A program made the translations under genes and the position numbers. Positions 42,284 through 51,860 of a stretch of DNA of 64,000 bases are shown here, one piece after another (positions within the stretch are counted from its first letter, which is position 1; each line of letters begins with the position of its first letter). The DNA is from Prosthecodimorpha staleyi (lineage in GTDB: Bacteria; Pseudomonadota; Alphaproteobacteria; Rhizobiales; Ancalomicrobiaceae), in contig NZ_JAHHZF010000001.1 in NCBI RefSeq assembly GCF_018729455.1, positions 248,001 to 312,000 of the forward strand. The letters run 5' to 3'. The notes beneath the pieces were generated by a model. That model saw only the letters and a program-made list of their open reading frames with translations. It did not search any database and was not told where the DNA came from.

Positions 42284-43489
42284 ATGCTGCCGAATTCCGG
42301 TTCCCTCGCCAAGATCAAGGTCATCGACGCCAGCCGCGTGCTGGGCGGCCCCTATGCCGGCCAGGTCCTGGCCGACCATGGCGCCGACGTGATCAAGATC
42401 GAGCCGCCCGCCGGCGACGAAACGCGCGGCTGGGGCCCGCCCTTCCTGGACGGCGCCGCCAGCTACTTTCTCGGCCTCAACCGCAACAAGCGCGGCATCG
42501 CGCTCGACATGGCGCAGCCGGCCGGCCTCGATCTGCTGATGCAGCTGCTCGAAGACGCCGACGTGTTCATCGAGAATTTCAAGACCGGCACCCTGGAGCG
42601 CTGGGGCCTCGGCCGCGAGGAGATCGAGCGGCGCTTCCCGCGCCTCGTGCATTGCCGCGTCTCCGGCTTCGGCGCCGACGGCCCGCTCGGCGGTCTGCCC
42701 GGCTACGATGCCGCGATCCAGGCCTCCTGCGGCATCATGAGCGTCAACGGCGAGAAGGACGGCACGCCGTTGCGCGTCGGCCTGCCGGTGGTCGACATGG
42801 TCACCGGCCTCAATGCCGTGATCGGCATCCTGCTCGCCCTCAACGAGCGCGCCACCAGCGGCAAGGGCCAGTTCGTCGAGACGACGCTCTACGATTGCGG
42901 CGTGTCGCTGCTGCATCCGCATCTGCCGAACTATTATCTCTCCGGCAAGGTCGCCGGCCCGACCGGCAATGCGCATCCGAACATCTGCCCCTACGATACC
43001 TTCGCGACCGGCACCGACCCGATCTTCCTGGCCGTCGGCAACGACCGCCAGTTCGCCACCCTGTGCCGCCTGATCGGGCGCGACGACCTGCCCGCCGATC
43101 CGCGCTTCGTCACCAACCGGATGCGCAACACCAACCGCGACGCGCTCAAGGTCCAGCTGGAGGCCGCACTCGCCGCCCATGACTGCGCGACGCTGGCCGA
43201 CCGCCTGATCAAGGCCGGCGTGCCCTGCGGCGCGGTGCGCTCGATCGACCAGGTGGTCGCCGACCCGCACACCCGGCATCGCGAGATGATCGTCGACATC
43301 GGCACTTACCGGGGCACCGGCAGCCCGATCAAGCTGTCGCGCACCCCGGCCAGCTACCGCACGGCGCCGCCCGGCTTCGCCGAGCACACCGCCGAGGTCC
43401 TGGCCGACCACGGCATCGATCCGGATCGCTACCGGGACGTTCTGCCCGGCCTCGATGCCGGCCTCACCGACACCGCGAAGACGGCGTGA
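42284..43489 (+). CDS. Family III CoA-transferase (CaiB/BaiF)
   Basis: 401 residues. The start is the ATG at 42284 with GGAG upstream. Family III features: VIDASRVLGGPYAGQVLADHGADVIKIE at the N-terminus, NRNKRGIALDM, the catalytic-Asp region GYDAAIQASCGIMS, and GNAHPNICPYDTF. These enzymes transfer CoA between carboxylates, typically formyl/oxalyl, carnitine or succinyl pairs. Having class I and class III CoA-transferases side by side suggests two different acids are activated in the pathway. Confidence 0.92.
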   Translation: MLPNSGSLAKIKVIDASRVLGGPYAGQVLADHGADVIKIEPPAGDETRGWGPPFLDGAASYFLGLNRNKRGIALDMAQPAGLDLLMQLLEDADVFIENFKTGTLERWGLGREEIERRFPRLVHCRVSGFGADGPLGGLPGYDAAIQASCGIMSVNGEKDGTPLRVGLPVVDMVTGLNAVIGILLALNERATSGKGQFVETTLYDCGVSLLHPHLPNYYLSGKVAGPTGNAHPNICPYDTFATGTDPIFLAVGNDRQFATLCRLIGRDDLPADPRFVTNRMRNTNRDALKVQLEAALAAHDCATLADRLIKAGVPCGAVRSIDQVVADPHTRHREMIVDIGTYRGTGSPIKLSRTPASYRTAPPGFAEHTAEVLADHGIDPDRYRDVLPGLDAGLTDTAKTA

Positions 43490-43500
43490 GGAGGCCGGAC

Positions 43501-44547
43501 ATGAGCGACACGATCCGCATCGGCATCATCGGCGACGGCTTCATGCAGCCGCGTTTCTTCGAGGAAGCCCTCGGCAAGCGCCTCGCCGGACGCAGCGTCG
43601 CCTTCAAGGCGATGCCCCTCGACTGGCCGCTCAAGGTGCAGTCGACCAAGCAGGACCCGACGCTGCCGGTGGCCGAGTTCGTCGGCCGGCCGGAGCACTA
43701 TTTCGAGTTCCTGGCCGATCTCGACATCCTGGTCACCCACCTCGCCCCGATCACGGCGGCGAGCCTCGATCACGCGCCGCGGCTGAAGATCATCGGCGTG
43801 TCGCGCGGCGGCCCTGTCAATATCGAGATGCCGGCGGCGCGCGCCCGCGGCGTCACGGTCGTCAACACGCCCGGCCGCAATGCCTCCGCGGTCGCCGAGT
43901 TCACCGTCGCGTCGATCCTGGCCGAGACCCGCAACCTGATCCGCGGCCATCTCTCGGTGGCGAGCGGCGAATTCCGGCGCGACTTCTACCACTTCGATCA
44001 CGCCGGCCCGGAGCTCTGCGAGCTGACCGTCGGCATCGTCGGCTATGGCGATATCGGCACCCGCGTCGCCCGCCTGCTGCGCCCCTTCGGCTGCGCCATC
44101 CGGGTCTACGACCCGTTCAAGGTGCTGACCGAGGAGGATCATGCCGCCGGCATCGTCAAGCTCGAGCTCGACGAGTTGATCCGCACCGCCGACGTGCTGA
44201 CGCTGCATCCGCGCGTCACGCCGGAAACCAGGAAGATGATCGGCCGCGCCCAGATCGCGTCGATGAAGCCCGGCTCCTACATCATCAACACGACGCGCGG
44301 CCAGGTGCTGGACTACGCGGCGCTCCACGACGCGCTGGTCTCCGGCCACCTCAAGGGCGCCGCGCTCGACACCTTTGATCCCGAGCCGCCGCCAGCGGAC
44401 CTGCCACTCCTGAAACTGCCCAACGTGACGCTGTCGCCGCATATCGCCGGCGCCTCGCGCTACTCCACCGTCAAGGCCGCCGACATGCTCGCCGAGGATA
44501 TCGGCCGCATCCTCGACGGTCAGTCCCCCCTCTATCCGACCAAGTGA
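43501..44547 (+). CDS. NAD-dependent D-2-hydroxyacid dehydrogenase
   Basis: 348 residues from the ATG at 43501, with GAGGAGG upstream; a GTG at 43486 overlapping the previous stop is less likely. The Rossmann motif is VGIVGYGDIGTRVARLLRPFG (GYGDIG). The catalytic triad is Arg in NTTRGQVLD, Glu in FDPEPPP and His in LSPHIAGAS. It interconverts a 2-hydroxy and a 2-keto acid; the closest look-alikes are phosphoglycerate and erythronate-4-phosphate type dehydrogenases. The N-terminus (GFMQPRFFEEAL) is unlike the common ones. Confidence 0.92.
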   Translation: MSDTIRIGIIGDGFMQPRFFEEALGKRLAGRSVAFKAMPLDWPLKVQSTKQDPTLPVAEFVGRPEHYFEFLADLDILVTHLAPITAASLDHAPRLKIIGVSRGGPVNIEMPAARARGVTVVNTPGRNASAVAEFTVASILAETRNLIRGHLSVASGEFRRDFYHFDHAGPELCELTVGIVGYGDIGTRVARLLRPFGCAIRVYDPFKVLTEEDHAAGIVKLELDELIRTADVLTLHPRVTPETRKMIGRAQIASMKPGSYIINTTRGQVLDYAALHDALVSGHLKGAALDTFDPEPPPADLPLLKLPNVTLSPHIAGASRYSTVKAADMLAEDIGRILDGQSPLYPTK

Positions 44548-44555
44548 GCAAGACC

Positions 44556-45233
44556 ATGAGCGACGAACGTCAGCTCCGCACCGAGATCGTCGAATCCTGC
44601 CTGAACATGAGCCGCCTCGGCATCAACAAGGGCACAGCCGGCAATGTCAGCGTGCGCTTCGGCAACGGCTTCCTGATCTCGCCGACCGGCATCCCCTACG
44701 ACAAGATGACCCTCGACCACGTCGTGGCCATGAACTGGGACGCGACCTTCGAGGGCGACGTCCTGCCGTCGAGCGAATGGCGCTTCCACCGGGACATCCT
44801 GAAGGCCCGGCCGGACCTGAATGCGGTGGTCCACACCCATTCGACCCACGCCACCGCGGTCTCGATCCTGGAGCGCGACATCCCGGCGATCCACTATGTG
44901 ATCGCAGCGGCCGGCGGGGCGACCATCCGCTGCGCGCCCTACGAGATCTTCGGCTCGCAGGCGCTGGCCGACCGCGTCATCACCGCGCTCGAAGGCCGTC
45001 GCGCCTGCCTGATGGCCCATCACGGCGTGATCACCGCCCATGTCTCGATCCCGCGCGCGCTGGCGCTCGCGGTCACCGTCGAGGAACTGGCCGAGCTCTA
45101 TCTCCTCTGCCTGAAGACCGGCGCCGAGCCGCCGATCCTCAATGACGAGCAGATCGCCGAGGTGCTGGAGCGGTTCAAGACCTACGGCCAGCAGAGCCCC
45201 AAGGCGCTCGAAGGCCTGCGCCAGGCGTCCTGA
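44556..45233 (+). CDS. Class II aldolase/adducin family protein (fuculose-phosphate aldolase-like)
   Basis: 225 residues. Zinc ligands are visible: HTHSTHAT near 93-100 and AHHGVI near 155; the acidic catalytic residue fits Glu in PSSEWRFH. GTAGNVSVR and ISPTGIPYDKM are the phosphate-binding parts of class II aldolases. It should cleave or decarboxylate a phosphorylated or free sugar acid. A GTG at 44544 overlapping the previous stop is an alternative start. It precedes a FGGY kinase that could make its phosphorylated substrate. Confidence 0.9.
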   Translation: MSDERQLRTEIVESCLNMSRLGINKGTAGNVSVRFGNGFLISPTGIPYDKMTLDHVVAMNWDATFEGDVLPSSEWRFHRDILKARPDLNAVVHTHSTHATAVSILERDIPAIHYVIAAAGGATIRCAPYEIFGSQALADRVITALEGRRACLMAHHGVITAHVSIPRALALAVTVEELAELYLLCLKTGAEPPILNDEQIAEVLERFKTYGQQSPKALEGLRQAS

Positions 45234-45271
45234 TCACCGCTCCCTCTCTCGACCACGAGGCGCCGTCCGCG

Positions 45272-46789
45272 ATGGACCCGGTCCTGATCGCCCTCGATTC
45301 GGGCACCACCGCCGTCAAGGCCGCCGCCTTCGACCGCGACGGCCGCCTCGTCGCGTCCGCCGAGCGTCCCAATGCGGCGCTGCGCCGGGACAGCTCCCAG
45401 GTCGAGCAGGACATGGCAGCGACCCGCGACGACGCCTTCGCGGCGCTCGCCGAATGCGCCGCGGCGGTCCCCGGCCGGGCGGCCGCGCTGATCGTCACCG
45501 GCCAGGGCGACGGGCTCTGGCCGATCGGCGCCGATTTCGAGCCCGTCGGCCGGGCGATGACCTGGCTCGACGGCCGCGCCCGGCCGCTGGTCGCGGAATT
45601 GCGTGCCTCCGGCCGGCTCGACGCCATCGAGCGCACCACCTACGCCCAGCCGACCGCAGCCTCGCAAAGCCTGCAACTGCTCTGGCTGCAGCGTCACGAT
45701 CCCGCGCGGCTCGCCCGCATTGCCCATGCGCTGCGGCTGAAGGAATGGCTGTTCCTGTCGCTGACCGGACGGCTCGCCGGCGAGCCGAGCGCGGTGCTGC
45801 CGACCTGGGGCGATTGGCGAAGCGGCCTGCCGAGCCCGATCGTCGAGGAAACCCTCGGTCTCGATCGCGGCATCGCCCTGCTGCCGCCGCTCGAACCGGT
45901 CGGCGCCTGCCGGGCCGGGCTCGGCGCGGAGGCCGCCGGCCGGATCGGCCTGCCCTCGGGCCTGCCGGTGCTGATCGGCCCGGGCGACGTGCAGTCGACC
46001 CTGATCGGGCTCGGCCTCGGCGTGCGGCCCGGCGTCTCGCGGGCCTCGATCTTCGGCACCAGCGCCATCCATGGCAGCCACCGGCTCGATCCGGCCGCCA
46101 TGGCGGCCAAGCCGCCCGGTGCCATGGTGCAGCCCTTCGTGCTCGGCGACGGCTATGTCTGCACCCATCCGAGCTTCAACGGCGCCACCGCGCTCGGCCA
46201 TGCGGCGACGCTCTTTGCCGGCCTGCCGCCGGGCCCGGTCGCGCCGGTCTATTCCGGCGTGGTTCTGCATCCCTTCTTCGAGCCCGGCGGCGAGCGCGCG
46301 CCGGTGACCTCGCCTCATGCCAGCGCGGCCGCCTTCGGCCTGTCGGGGGCGACCGATCCCGCCGCCATCGCCTGGGCGGCGCGCGAGGCGCTCGCCTTCG
46401 TCACCCGGCACGCCTACGCGATGATGGGCGGCGACGGCGCGGATCTGGTCGTCGGCGGCGGCCTCGCAGGCGACGCCGCCTTCATGCAGTTCCTGGCGAC
46501 CGCGCTCCAGGCGCCCGTCCGCCCGGTCGCCGGCGGCCAGGCGGGCCTGCGCGGCCTCGCCACCATCGCGGCCGGTGCGCTCGGCTGGGCCTCGGGCGCC
46601 GATCTCGCCGACCGCTTCGTCTGCCCGGCCGAGACGCGCGTGGAGCCCGAGACCGGCCCGGTCGCCACCTATGCGGCTGGCAAATACGAGGTCTTCGCCC
46701 GCACCTTGGGGGCGATCTCGGACCTCTGGCCTGATATCGCTGGTCTCAAGGACCTGGCTGCCGCGACCCGGAGGAGCAATCCGAAGTGA
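45272..46789 (+). CDS. FGGY family carbohydrate kinase
   Basis: 505 residues with the two-domain FGGY/actin-like ATPase fold: LIALDSGTTAVKAAAFD at the N-terminus, VTGQGDGLWPI, TWLDGRARPLV, a GTSAIHGSH phosphate region and VGGGLAGDAAFMQFLATAL in the C-terminal lobe. It phosphorylates a sugar or polyol, possibly of the erythritol/xylulose class; the substrate is unknown. It lies 38 bases after the aldolase gene, and its stop overlaps the next start (GTGA). Confidence 0.92.
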   Translation: MDPVLIALDSGTTAVKAAAFDRDGRLVASAERPNAALRRDSSQVEQDMAATRDDAFAALAECAAAVPGRAAALIVTGQGDGLWPIGADFEPVGRAMTWLDGRARPLVAELRASGRLDAIERTTYAQPTAASQSLQLLWLQRHDPARLARIAHALRLKEWLFLSLTGRLAGEPSAVLPTWGDWRSGLPSPIVEETLGLDRGIALLPPLEPVGACRAGLGAEAAGRIGLPSGLPVLIGPGDVQSTLIGLGLGVRPGVSRASIFGTSAIHGSHRLDPAAMAAKPPGAMVQPFVLGDGYVCTHPSFNGATALGHAATLFAGLPPGPVAPVYSGVVLHPFFEPGGERAPVTSPHASAAAFGLSGATDPAAIAWAAREALAFVTRHAYAMMGGDGADLVVGGGLAGDAAFMQFLATALQAPVRPVAGGQAGLRGLATIAAGALGWASGADLADRFVCPAETRVEPETGPVATYAAGKYEVFARTLGAISDLWPDIAGLKDLAAATRRSNPK

Positions 46790-48345
46790 CCACCCAAGCA
46801 CCCAATGGCGCCGATCTCCTGTGCGAGACGCTGCTCGCCAACGACATCGACGTCTGCTTCGCCAATCCGGGCACCTCGGAGATGCATTTCGTCGCCGCGC
46901 TCGACCGGCAGCCGACCATGCGCTGCGTGCTCGGCCTGTTCGAGGGCGTCGTCACCGGGGCGGCCGACGGCTATGCCCGCATGGCCGACAAGCCCGCCGC
47001 CACCCTGCTGCATCTCGGCCCCGGCCTCGCCAACGGCCTCGCCAACCTGCACAACGCCCGCCGCGCCCGCACCCCGATGGTCAATGTGGTCGGCGACCAC
47101 GCCACCTACCATCTCGTCCACGACGCGCCGCTCACCTCCGACATCGAATCGCTCGCCCGCCCGATGTCGCATTGGGTCGGCCGCGCCGAGACGGCCGACG
47201 GCGTCGGCGCCGCCACTGAGGCGGCGATCCGTGCGGCCCGCACAGCGCCCGGCGGCATCTCCACCCTGATCCTGCCGGCCGATGCGGCCTGGAACGCGAC
47301 CGCCACCGCCGCCCGTCCGACCGCGATCGCCCTGCCCCGTGCCGCGGCCCCCGACCCAGCCCTGATCCGGGCAGCCGCCGAGGCGATCCGTGCCGCGCGG
47401 CGGCCGACCCTCCTGGCGACCGGCCTGGCGCTGCGCGACGCGCCGCTGCGGCTTCTCGACGGGATCGGCGCCAGGACCGGCGCACGCATCATGGCGCAGC
47501 AGTCGAACGGACGCATGCAGCGCGGCGCCGGCCGCGTCGCGGTCGACCGCGTCGCCTACGTGGTCGACCAGGCGGTCGCCAGCTTCGCCGAGACCGATCT
47601 GGTCGTGCTGATCGGCGCCAAGGCTCCGGTCGGCTTCTTCGCCTATCCGGGCAAGCCGGGCAGCATGCTGCCCGAGGGCTGCCGGGTGCTCGATCTCGCC
47701 GCGCCGGACGGCGACCTCGTCGCCGCGATCGAGGCGCTCGCAGCCGAACTCGGCACCGCCGCCCCGCGCCTCGCCGCGCGCCAGCGTCCCGATGCGGTCC
47801 GCGGTGCCCTGACCCCCGATGCGATCGCGCTGGCGCTGGCCCGCCACATGCCGGCCGAGGCGATCGTCTGCGACGAGTCCGTCTCCTCGGGCCGCGACTT
47901 CTTCCGCTCCACCGCCGGCGCGGAGCCGCACGACTTCCTGCAATTGACCGGCGGCGCGATCGGCATCGGCATCCCGCTCGCCACCGGCGCGGCGATCGCC
48001 TGCCCGGGCCGCAAGGTCGTCACCCTGCAGGCCGACGGCAGCGGCATGTATACCGTGCAGGGCCTGTGGACGCAGGCGCGCGAACGGCTCGACGTGATCA
48101 CCATCGTATTCGCCAACCGCCGCTACGCCATCCTGCATGGCGAATTGACCAAGGTCGGCGCCGGCAAGCCCGGCCGCAACGCATCGCGCATGCTCGATCT
48201 CGACGATCCCGCCCTCGACTGGGTCAAGCTCGCCGCCGGCATGGGCGTGGAAGCCGCCCGCGCCGACAGCGCCGAAGCCTTCGACGACATCCTGGCCGCC
48301 GCCTGCCGGCGCACCGGTCCGTTCCTGATCGAAGCCGTCATCTGA
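46786..48345 (+). CDS. Thiamine-pyrophosphate enzyme, acetolactate synthase/benzoylformate decarboxylase-like
   Basis: 519 residues. The GTG start overlaps the kinase stop. The TPP-activating Glu is in GLFEGVVTGAADGYARM near residue 53; the TPP/Mg-binding motif is LQADGSGMYTVQGLWTQARE with the Asn in VFANRRYAI. The N-terminal CFANPGTSEMHFV fits the MdlC/acetolactate synthase large-subunit branch, but the protein is shorter than AHAS and has no small subunit. It probably decarboxylates or ligates a 2-keto acid made by the neighbouring dehydrogenase. Confidence 0.92.
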   Translation: MTTQAPNGADLLCETLLANDIDVCFANPGTSEMHFVAALDRQPTMRCVLGLFEGVVTGAADGYARMADKPAATLLHLGPGLANGLANLHNARRARTPMVNVVGDHATYHLVHDAPLTSDIESLARPMSHWVGRAETADGVGAATEAAIRAARTAPGGISTLILPADAAWNATATAARPTAIALPRAAAPDPALIRAAAEAIRAARRPTLLATGLALRDAPLRLLDGIGARTGARIMAQQSNGRMQRGAGRVAVDRVAYVVDQAVASFAETDLVVLIGAKAPVGFFAYPGKPGSMLPEGCRVLDLAAPDGDLVAAIEALAAELGTAAPRLAARQRPDAVRGALTPDAIALALARHMPAEAIVCDESVSSGRDFFRSTAGAEPHDFLQLTGGAIGIGIPLATGAAIACPGRKVVTLQADGSGMYTVQGLWTQARERLDVITIVFANRRYAILHGELTKVGAGKPGRNASRMLDLDDPALDWVKLAAGMGVEAARADSAEAFDDILAAACRRTGPFLIEAVI

Positions 48346-48356
48346 AGGACAGTCCC

Positions 48357-50669
48357 ATGGCCACCATCCGGCGCGTGCCGCATTGCTCCCATTGGGGCGC
48401 CTACACGATCCTGGTCGAGGACGAAGCGATCGTCGGCGTCGAGCCCTTCGAACAGGACCCTGCGCCCTCCTCGATCATCCACTCGGTGAAGGAATGGGCA
48501 GCACCGGAGCGGCGCATCCTGCAGCCGATGGTGCGTGAGGGCTGGCTGCGCAGCCGGGAGGGCAGCGACCGGACCGGGCGCGGCAGCGATCGTTTCGTGG
48601 CGGTCTCCTGGGACGAGGCGGCGGCGCTGGTGGCGGGCGAAATCCGCCGCGTCGGCGCGAGCTTCGGGCCGGCCTCGATCTTCGGCGGGTCCTACGGCTG
48701 GACCAGCTGCGGCCGGTTCCATCACGCACCGTCGCTCCTGAAGCGGATGCTCAATCTGGCCGGCGGCTATACCGGCCATGTCGACACCTACAGCATTGCC
48801 GCCGGCCCGGTGATCCTGCGTCACACGCTCGGCAGCGACGATGCCTGCGGCGGCCGCGCGAACACGCTCGACACCATCGCCGAACATAGCGAGACGCTGG
48901 TCGTGTTCGGGGCCCTCTCGCCGCGCACGGCCCAGAACGAGGCCGGCGGGCTCGGCACCCACACGCTCGAAGGCCATCTGCGCCGTCTCGCCGAACGCGG
49001 CGTCCGCGTGGTGCTGGTCTCGCCGCTGCGCGACGACATGCCCGACTGGGTCGGCGCCGAATGGTGGCCGATCCGCCCGAACACCGACACGGCCCTGATG
49101 ATCGGCCTCGCCGGCGAGATCGTGAAGGCCGGCCGGCACGACCGCGACTTCCTGGAACGCTGCTGCTCGGGCAGCGACCGGTTCCTGGCCTATCTGACCG
49201 GCGCCGAGGACGGCATCGTCAAGGACGCCGCCTGGGCGGCCGACATCACCGGGCTCGACCGGCAGGCCATCTCCGACCTCGCCGGCCAGATGCTGGCGAC
49301 CCGCAGCATGATCACGGTCAGCTGGGCGCTGCAGCGCGCCCATCACGGCGAACAGCCCTTCTGGGCGGCGCTCGGCCTCGCCGCGATCATCGGCCAGATC
49401 GGCCTGCCGGGCGGCGGCGTCGGCTACGGCTACGGTTCGCTCGGCGGTGTCGGCGCGCCCTTTGCGATGGCCAAGTCGCCGGCCGTGCCGCAATTGAAGC
49501 GCCCGATCGACAGCTTCATCCCGGTCGCCCGCATCACCGACATGCTGCTGCAGCCGGGCGCCGCTTTCACCTACCAGGGCGAGACGCGCCACTATCCCGA
49601 TACCCGCATGGTCTACTGGGCCGGCGGCAATCCCTACCATCATCACCAGGACCTCAACCGCCTCGCCGCGGCCTGGACCCGGCCGGAGACGATCGTCGTC
49701 CAGGACCCGAACTGGACCGCGACCGCCCGGCGCGCCGACATCGTCCTGCCGGCGACCAGCTCGATCGAGCGCAACGACATCGCCGGCAACCGCCGCTCGG
49801 ACTACGTCTTCGCGATGAAGCAGGCGATCGCCCCGCTCGGCCGGTCGCGCTCGGATTTCGACATCTTCTCGGCGATCGCGGGCGAACTCGGCGTCGGCGA
49901 GGCCTTCACGGAGGGGCGCGGCGAGATGGACTGGCTGCGCGTGCTCTACGAGGAGAGCCGCCAGGACGCCGCCAACCGGGCCGGCTTCGCGATGCCGGAT
50001 TTCGACGCCTTCTGGGAGGCCGGCCATACCCGCTTCCCGGTCCGGGACAACCACACCTATCTGGCCGCCTTCCGCGACGATCCCGCCGCCCATGCCCTGC
50101 CGACCGAGAGCGGCCGGATCGTGCTCGGCAGCGACCTGCTCGACCGGCTCGGCTACGAGGATTGCCCGGCCCACCCGGCCTGGCTGGAGCCCTACGAATG
50201 GCTCGGCAAGGCCGAGGCGCCGAACCAGTTCCACCTGGTCTCGCACCAGCCGGCGGGCCGCCTGCACAGCCAGTTGGAGACCGGGCCGGCGAGCCGCGCG
50301 CTGAAGCGCGGCGGGCGCGAGCAGGCCCGCCTCAACCCGGCCGATGCCGACCGGCTCGCCATCGCCGACGGCTCGACCATCCGGCTCTGGAACGAGCGCG
50401 GCGCGTGCCTCGCGACCGCCACGCATGCGGATTCGGTCCGGCCCGGCGTCGTGGTGCTGCCGACCGGGGCCTGGCTGACGCCGCATGGCAATAGCGGGCT
50501 CGACATCGCCGGCAATCCGAACATCCTGACGCCCGATATCCCGACCTCCAGCTTCGGCCAGGGCTGCTCGGCCCATACCTGCCTGGTCCAGGTCGAGCCC
50601 TATGCGGCAACCGCGCCCGATGCCTTCGAGGCCTATGCCGAGGGCCTCGCCGCCCAGGCCGCCGAATAA
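48357..50669 (+). CDS. Molybdopterin oxidoreductase, BisC/TorA (DMSO reductase) family
   Basis: 770 residues of the bis-MGD DMSO reductase type II/III group: GGSYGWTSCGRFHHAP carries the Ser expected as Mo ligand, followed by LLKRMLNLAGGYTG, HHGEQPFWAALGL, WAGGNPYHHHQDLNRL and a C-terminal SHQPAGRLHSQL with NPADADRLAI. There is no Tat signal and no N-terminal 4Fe-4S motif, so it is cytoplasmic like biotin sulfoxide reductase BisC. In an operon of CoA and aldolase enzymes it presumably reduces an S- or N-oxide or hydroxylates a pathway intermediate; which one is unknown. Confidence 0.9.
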   Translation: MATIRRVPHCSHWGAYTILVEDEAIVGVEPFEQDPAPSSIIHSVKEWAAPERRILQPMVREGWLRSREGSDRTGRGSDRFVAVSWDEAAALVAGEIRRVGASFGPASIFGGSYGWTSCGRFHHAPSLLKRMLNLAGGYTGHVDTYSIAAGPVILRHTLGSDDACGGRANTLDTIAEHSETLVVFGALSPRTAQNEAGGLGTHTLEGHLRRLAERGVRVVLVSPLRDDMPDWVGAEWWPIRPNTDTALMIGLAGEIVKAGRHDRDFLERCCSGSDRFLAYLTGAEDGIVKDAAWAADITGLDRQAISDLAGQMLATRSMITVSWALQRAHHGEQPFWAALGLAAIIGQIGLPGGGVGYGYGSLGGVGAPFAMAKSPAVPQLKRPIDSFIPVARITDMLLQPGAAFTYQGETRHYPDTRMVYWAGGNPYHHHQDLNRLAAAWTRPETIVVQDPNWTATARRADIVLPATSSIERNDIAGNRRSDYVFAMKQAIAPLGRSRSDFDIFSAIAGELGVGEAFTEGRGEMDWLRVLYEESRQDAANRAGFAMPDFDAFWEAGHTRFPVRDNHTYLAAFRDDPAAHALPTESGRIVLGSDLLDRLGYEDCPAHPAWLEPYEWLGKAEAPNQFHLVSHQPAGRLHSQLETGPASRALKRGGREQARLNPADADRLAIADGSTIRLWNERGACLATATHADSVRPGVVVLPTGAWLTPHGNSGLDIAGNPNILTPDIPTSSFGQGCSAHTCLVQVEPYAATAPDAFEAYAEGLAAQAAE

Positions 50670-50690
50670 GATCAACGAAGAGGAAACCCC

Positions 50691-51254
50691 ATGCCCGCCG
50701 TCAGTCGCTTCCCGGTCCCGGAGATCGCCGATCTGCCCGAGGACATCCGCAGCCGCATTCTCGCCGTGCAGGAGAAGTCCGGCTTCGTGCCCAACGTCTT
50801 CCTGACGCTTGCCCACCGGCCCGACGAGTTCCGCGCCTTCTTCGCCTATCACGACGCCCTGATGGACAAGCCCGGCCCGATCACCAAGGCCGAGCGCGAG
50901 ATGATCGTGGTCGCCACCTCGAATGCCAACCAGTGCCAGTATTGCGTCGTCGCCCATGGCGCGATCCTGCGCATCCGCGCCAAGAATCCGCAGATCGCCG
51001 ACCAGGTCGCGATCAACTACCGCAAGGCCGACATCACCCCGCGTCAGACCGCCATGCTCGACTTCGCCATGAAGGTCTCGCGCAAGGCCGAGGAGGTCGG
51101 CGACGCCGATTTCGCCGCCGTCAAGGCGCACGGCTTCTCGGACGAGGACGTCTGGGATATCGCCGCCATCGCCTCCTTCTTCGCCATGTCGAACCGCCTC
51201 GCCAACGTGACGGCGATGCGTCCGAACGACGAATTCTACGCGATGGGGCGCTGA
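50691..51254 (+). CDS. AhpD-like/peroxidase-related carboxymuconolactone decarboxylase family protein
   Basis: 187 residues, all-helical AhpD fold. The redox/proton-relay motif is intact: Glu in KAEREMIVVATS, then CQYCVVAHG near residues 80-88. It matches the uncharacterised peroxidase-related branch that starts SRFPVPEIADLPEDIRSRI. It could reduce peroxides or disulfides; pairing with the rhodanese directly downstream (2-base gap) suggests thiol or sulfur chemistry. A good ribosome binding site (GAGGAAA) precedes the ATG. Confidence 0.9.
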   Translation: MPAVSRFPVPEIADLPEDIRSRILAVQEKSGFVPNVFLTLAHRPDEFRAFFAYHDALMDKPGPITKAEREMIVVATSNANQCQYCVVAHGAILRIRAKNPQIADQVAINYRKADITPRQTAMLDFAMKVSRKAEEVGDADFAAVKAHGFSDEDVWDIAAIASFFAMSNRLANVTAMRPNDEFYAMGR

Positions 51255-51256
51255 CC

Positions 51257-51658
51257 ATGGCCAAGGGCTACAAGGACATGCTCGCCGAGGCCGACGCCGC
51301 CGTGCGCTCGGTCGAGATCGCCGATGTCGCCGCCTACGGGCCGGACGACGCGGTCACGCTGGTCGACATCCGCGACGTGCGCGAGCTGGAGCGCGACGGC
51401 ACCATCGCGGGCGCCATGCACGCCCCGCGCGGCATGCTGGAATTCTGGATCGACCCGGAAAGCCCCTACCATAAGCCGGCTTTCGCCGAGGACCGCACCT
51501 TCGTGTTCTTCTGCGCCTCCGGCTGGCGCTCGCTGCTCGCCGCCAAGGTGGCGCAGGAAATGGGCCTGAAGGCCGCCAGCATGCGCGGCGGCTTCTCCGC
51601 CTGGAAGGGCGCCGGCCAGCCGGTCGCCACCCGCGAGCATCGCCCGCCGAAGGCGTAA
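51257..51658 (+). CDS. Rhodanese-like domain protein
   Basis: 133 residues: a single rhodanese domain with VTLVDIRDVRELERDG, GAMHAPRGMLEFWID and the active-site loop FCASGWRS, whose Cys (near residue 92) would carry a persulfide. The C-terminal MRGGFSAWKGAGQPV is typical. It is the last gene of the tightly packed operon that starts at 40696. Confidence 0.92.
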   Translation: MAKGYKDMLAEADAAVRSVEIADVAAYGPDDAVTLVDIRDVRELERDGTIAGAMHAPRGMLEFWIDPESPYHKPAFAEDRTFVFFCASGWRSLLAAKVAQEMGLKAASMRGGFSAWKGAGQPVATREHRPPKA

Positions 51659-51860
51659 CCCGCCAGCCCCGGGATTGGGGCGGCGGACGGGCTTACCGCC
51701 CCCCACCCGCCCTCTCGGACCCTGGCGCCGCACCCGACTGCCCCTCGATCGCCGACGCGCCGGCTCGCGCTTGCGCGCGTTGTTACGCGCCGGCCCGTCC
51801 GGTGGTCGCGTGCCAGACACCAATCCACCCCATCCCCCGCCTGCCGGAGTCTCGGACGCC

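Noticed and set aside
48123-51131. A 1002-codon open frame on the minus strand opposite the molybdoenzyme
   Set aside because: It is the complement of a well-supported molybdoenzyme, and its composition is typical of a shadow frame.
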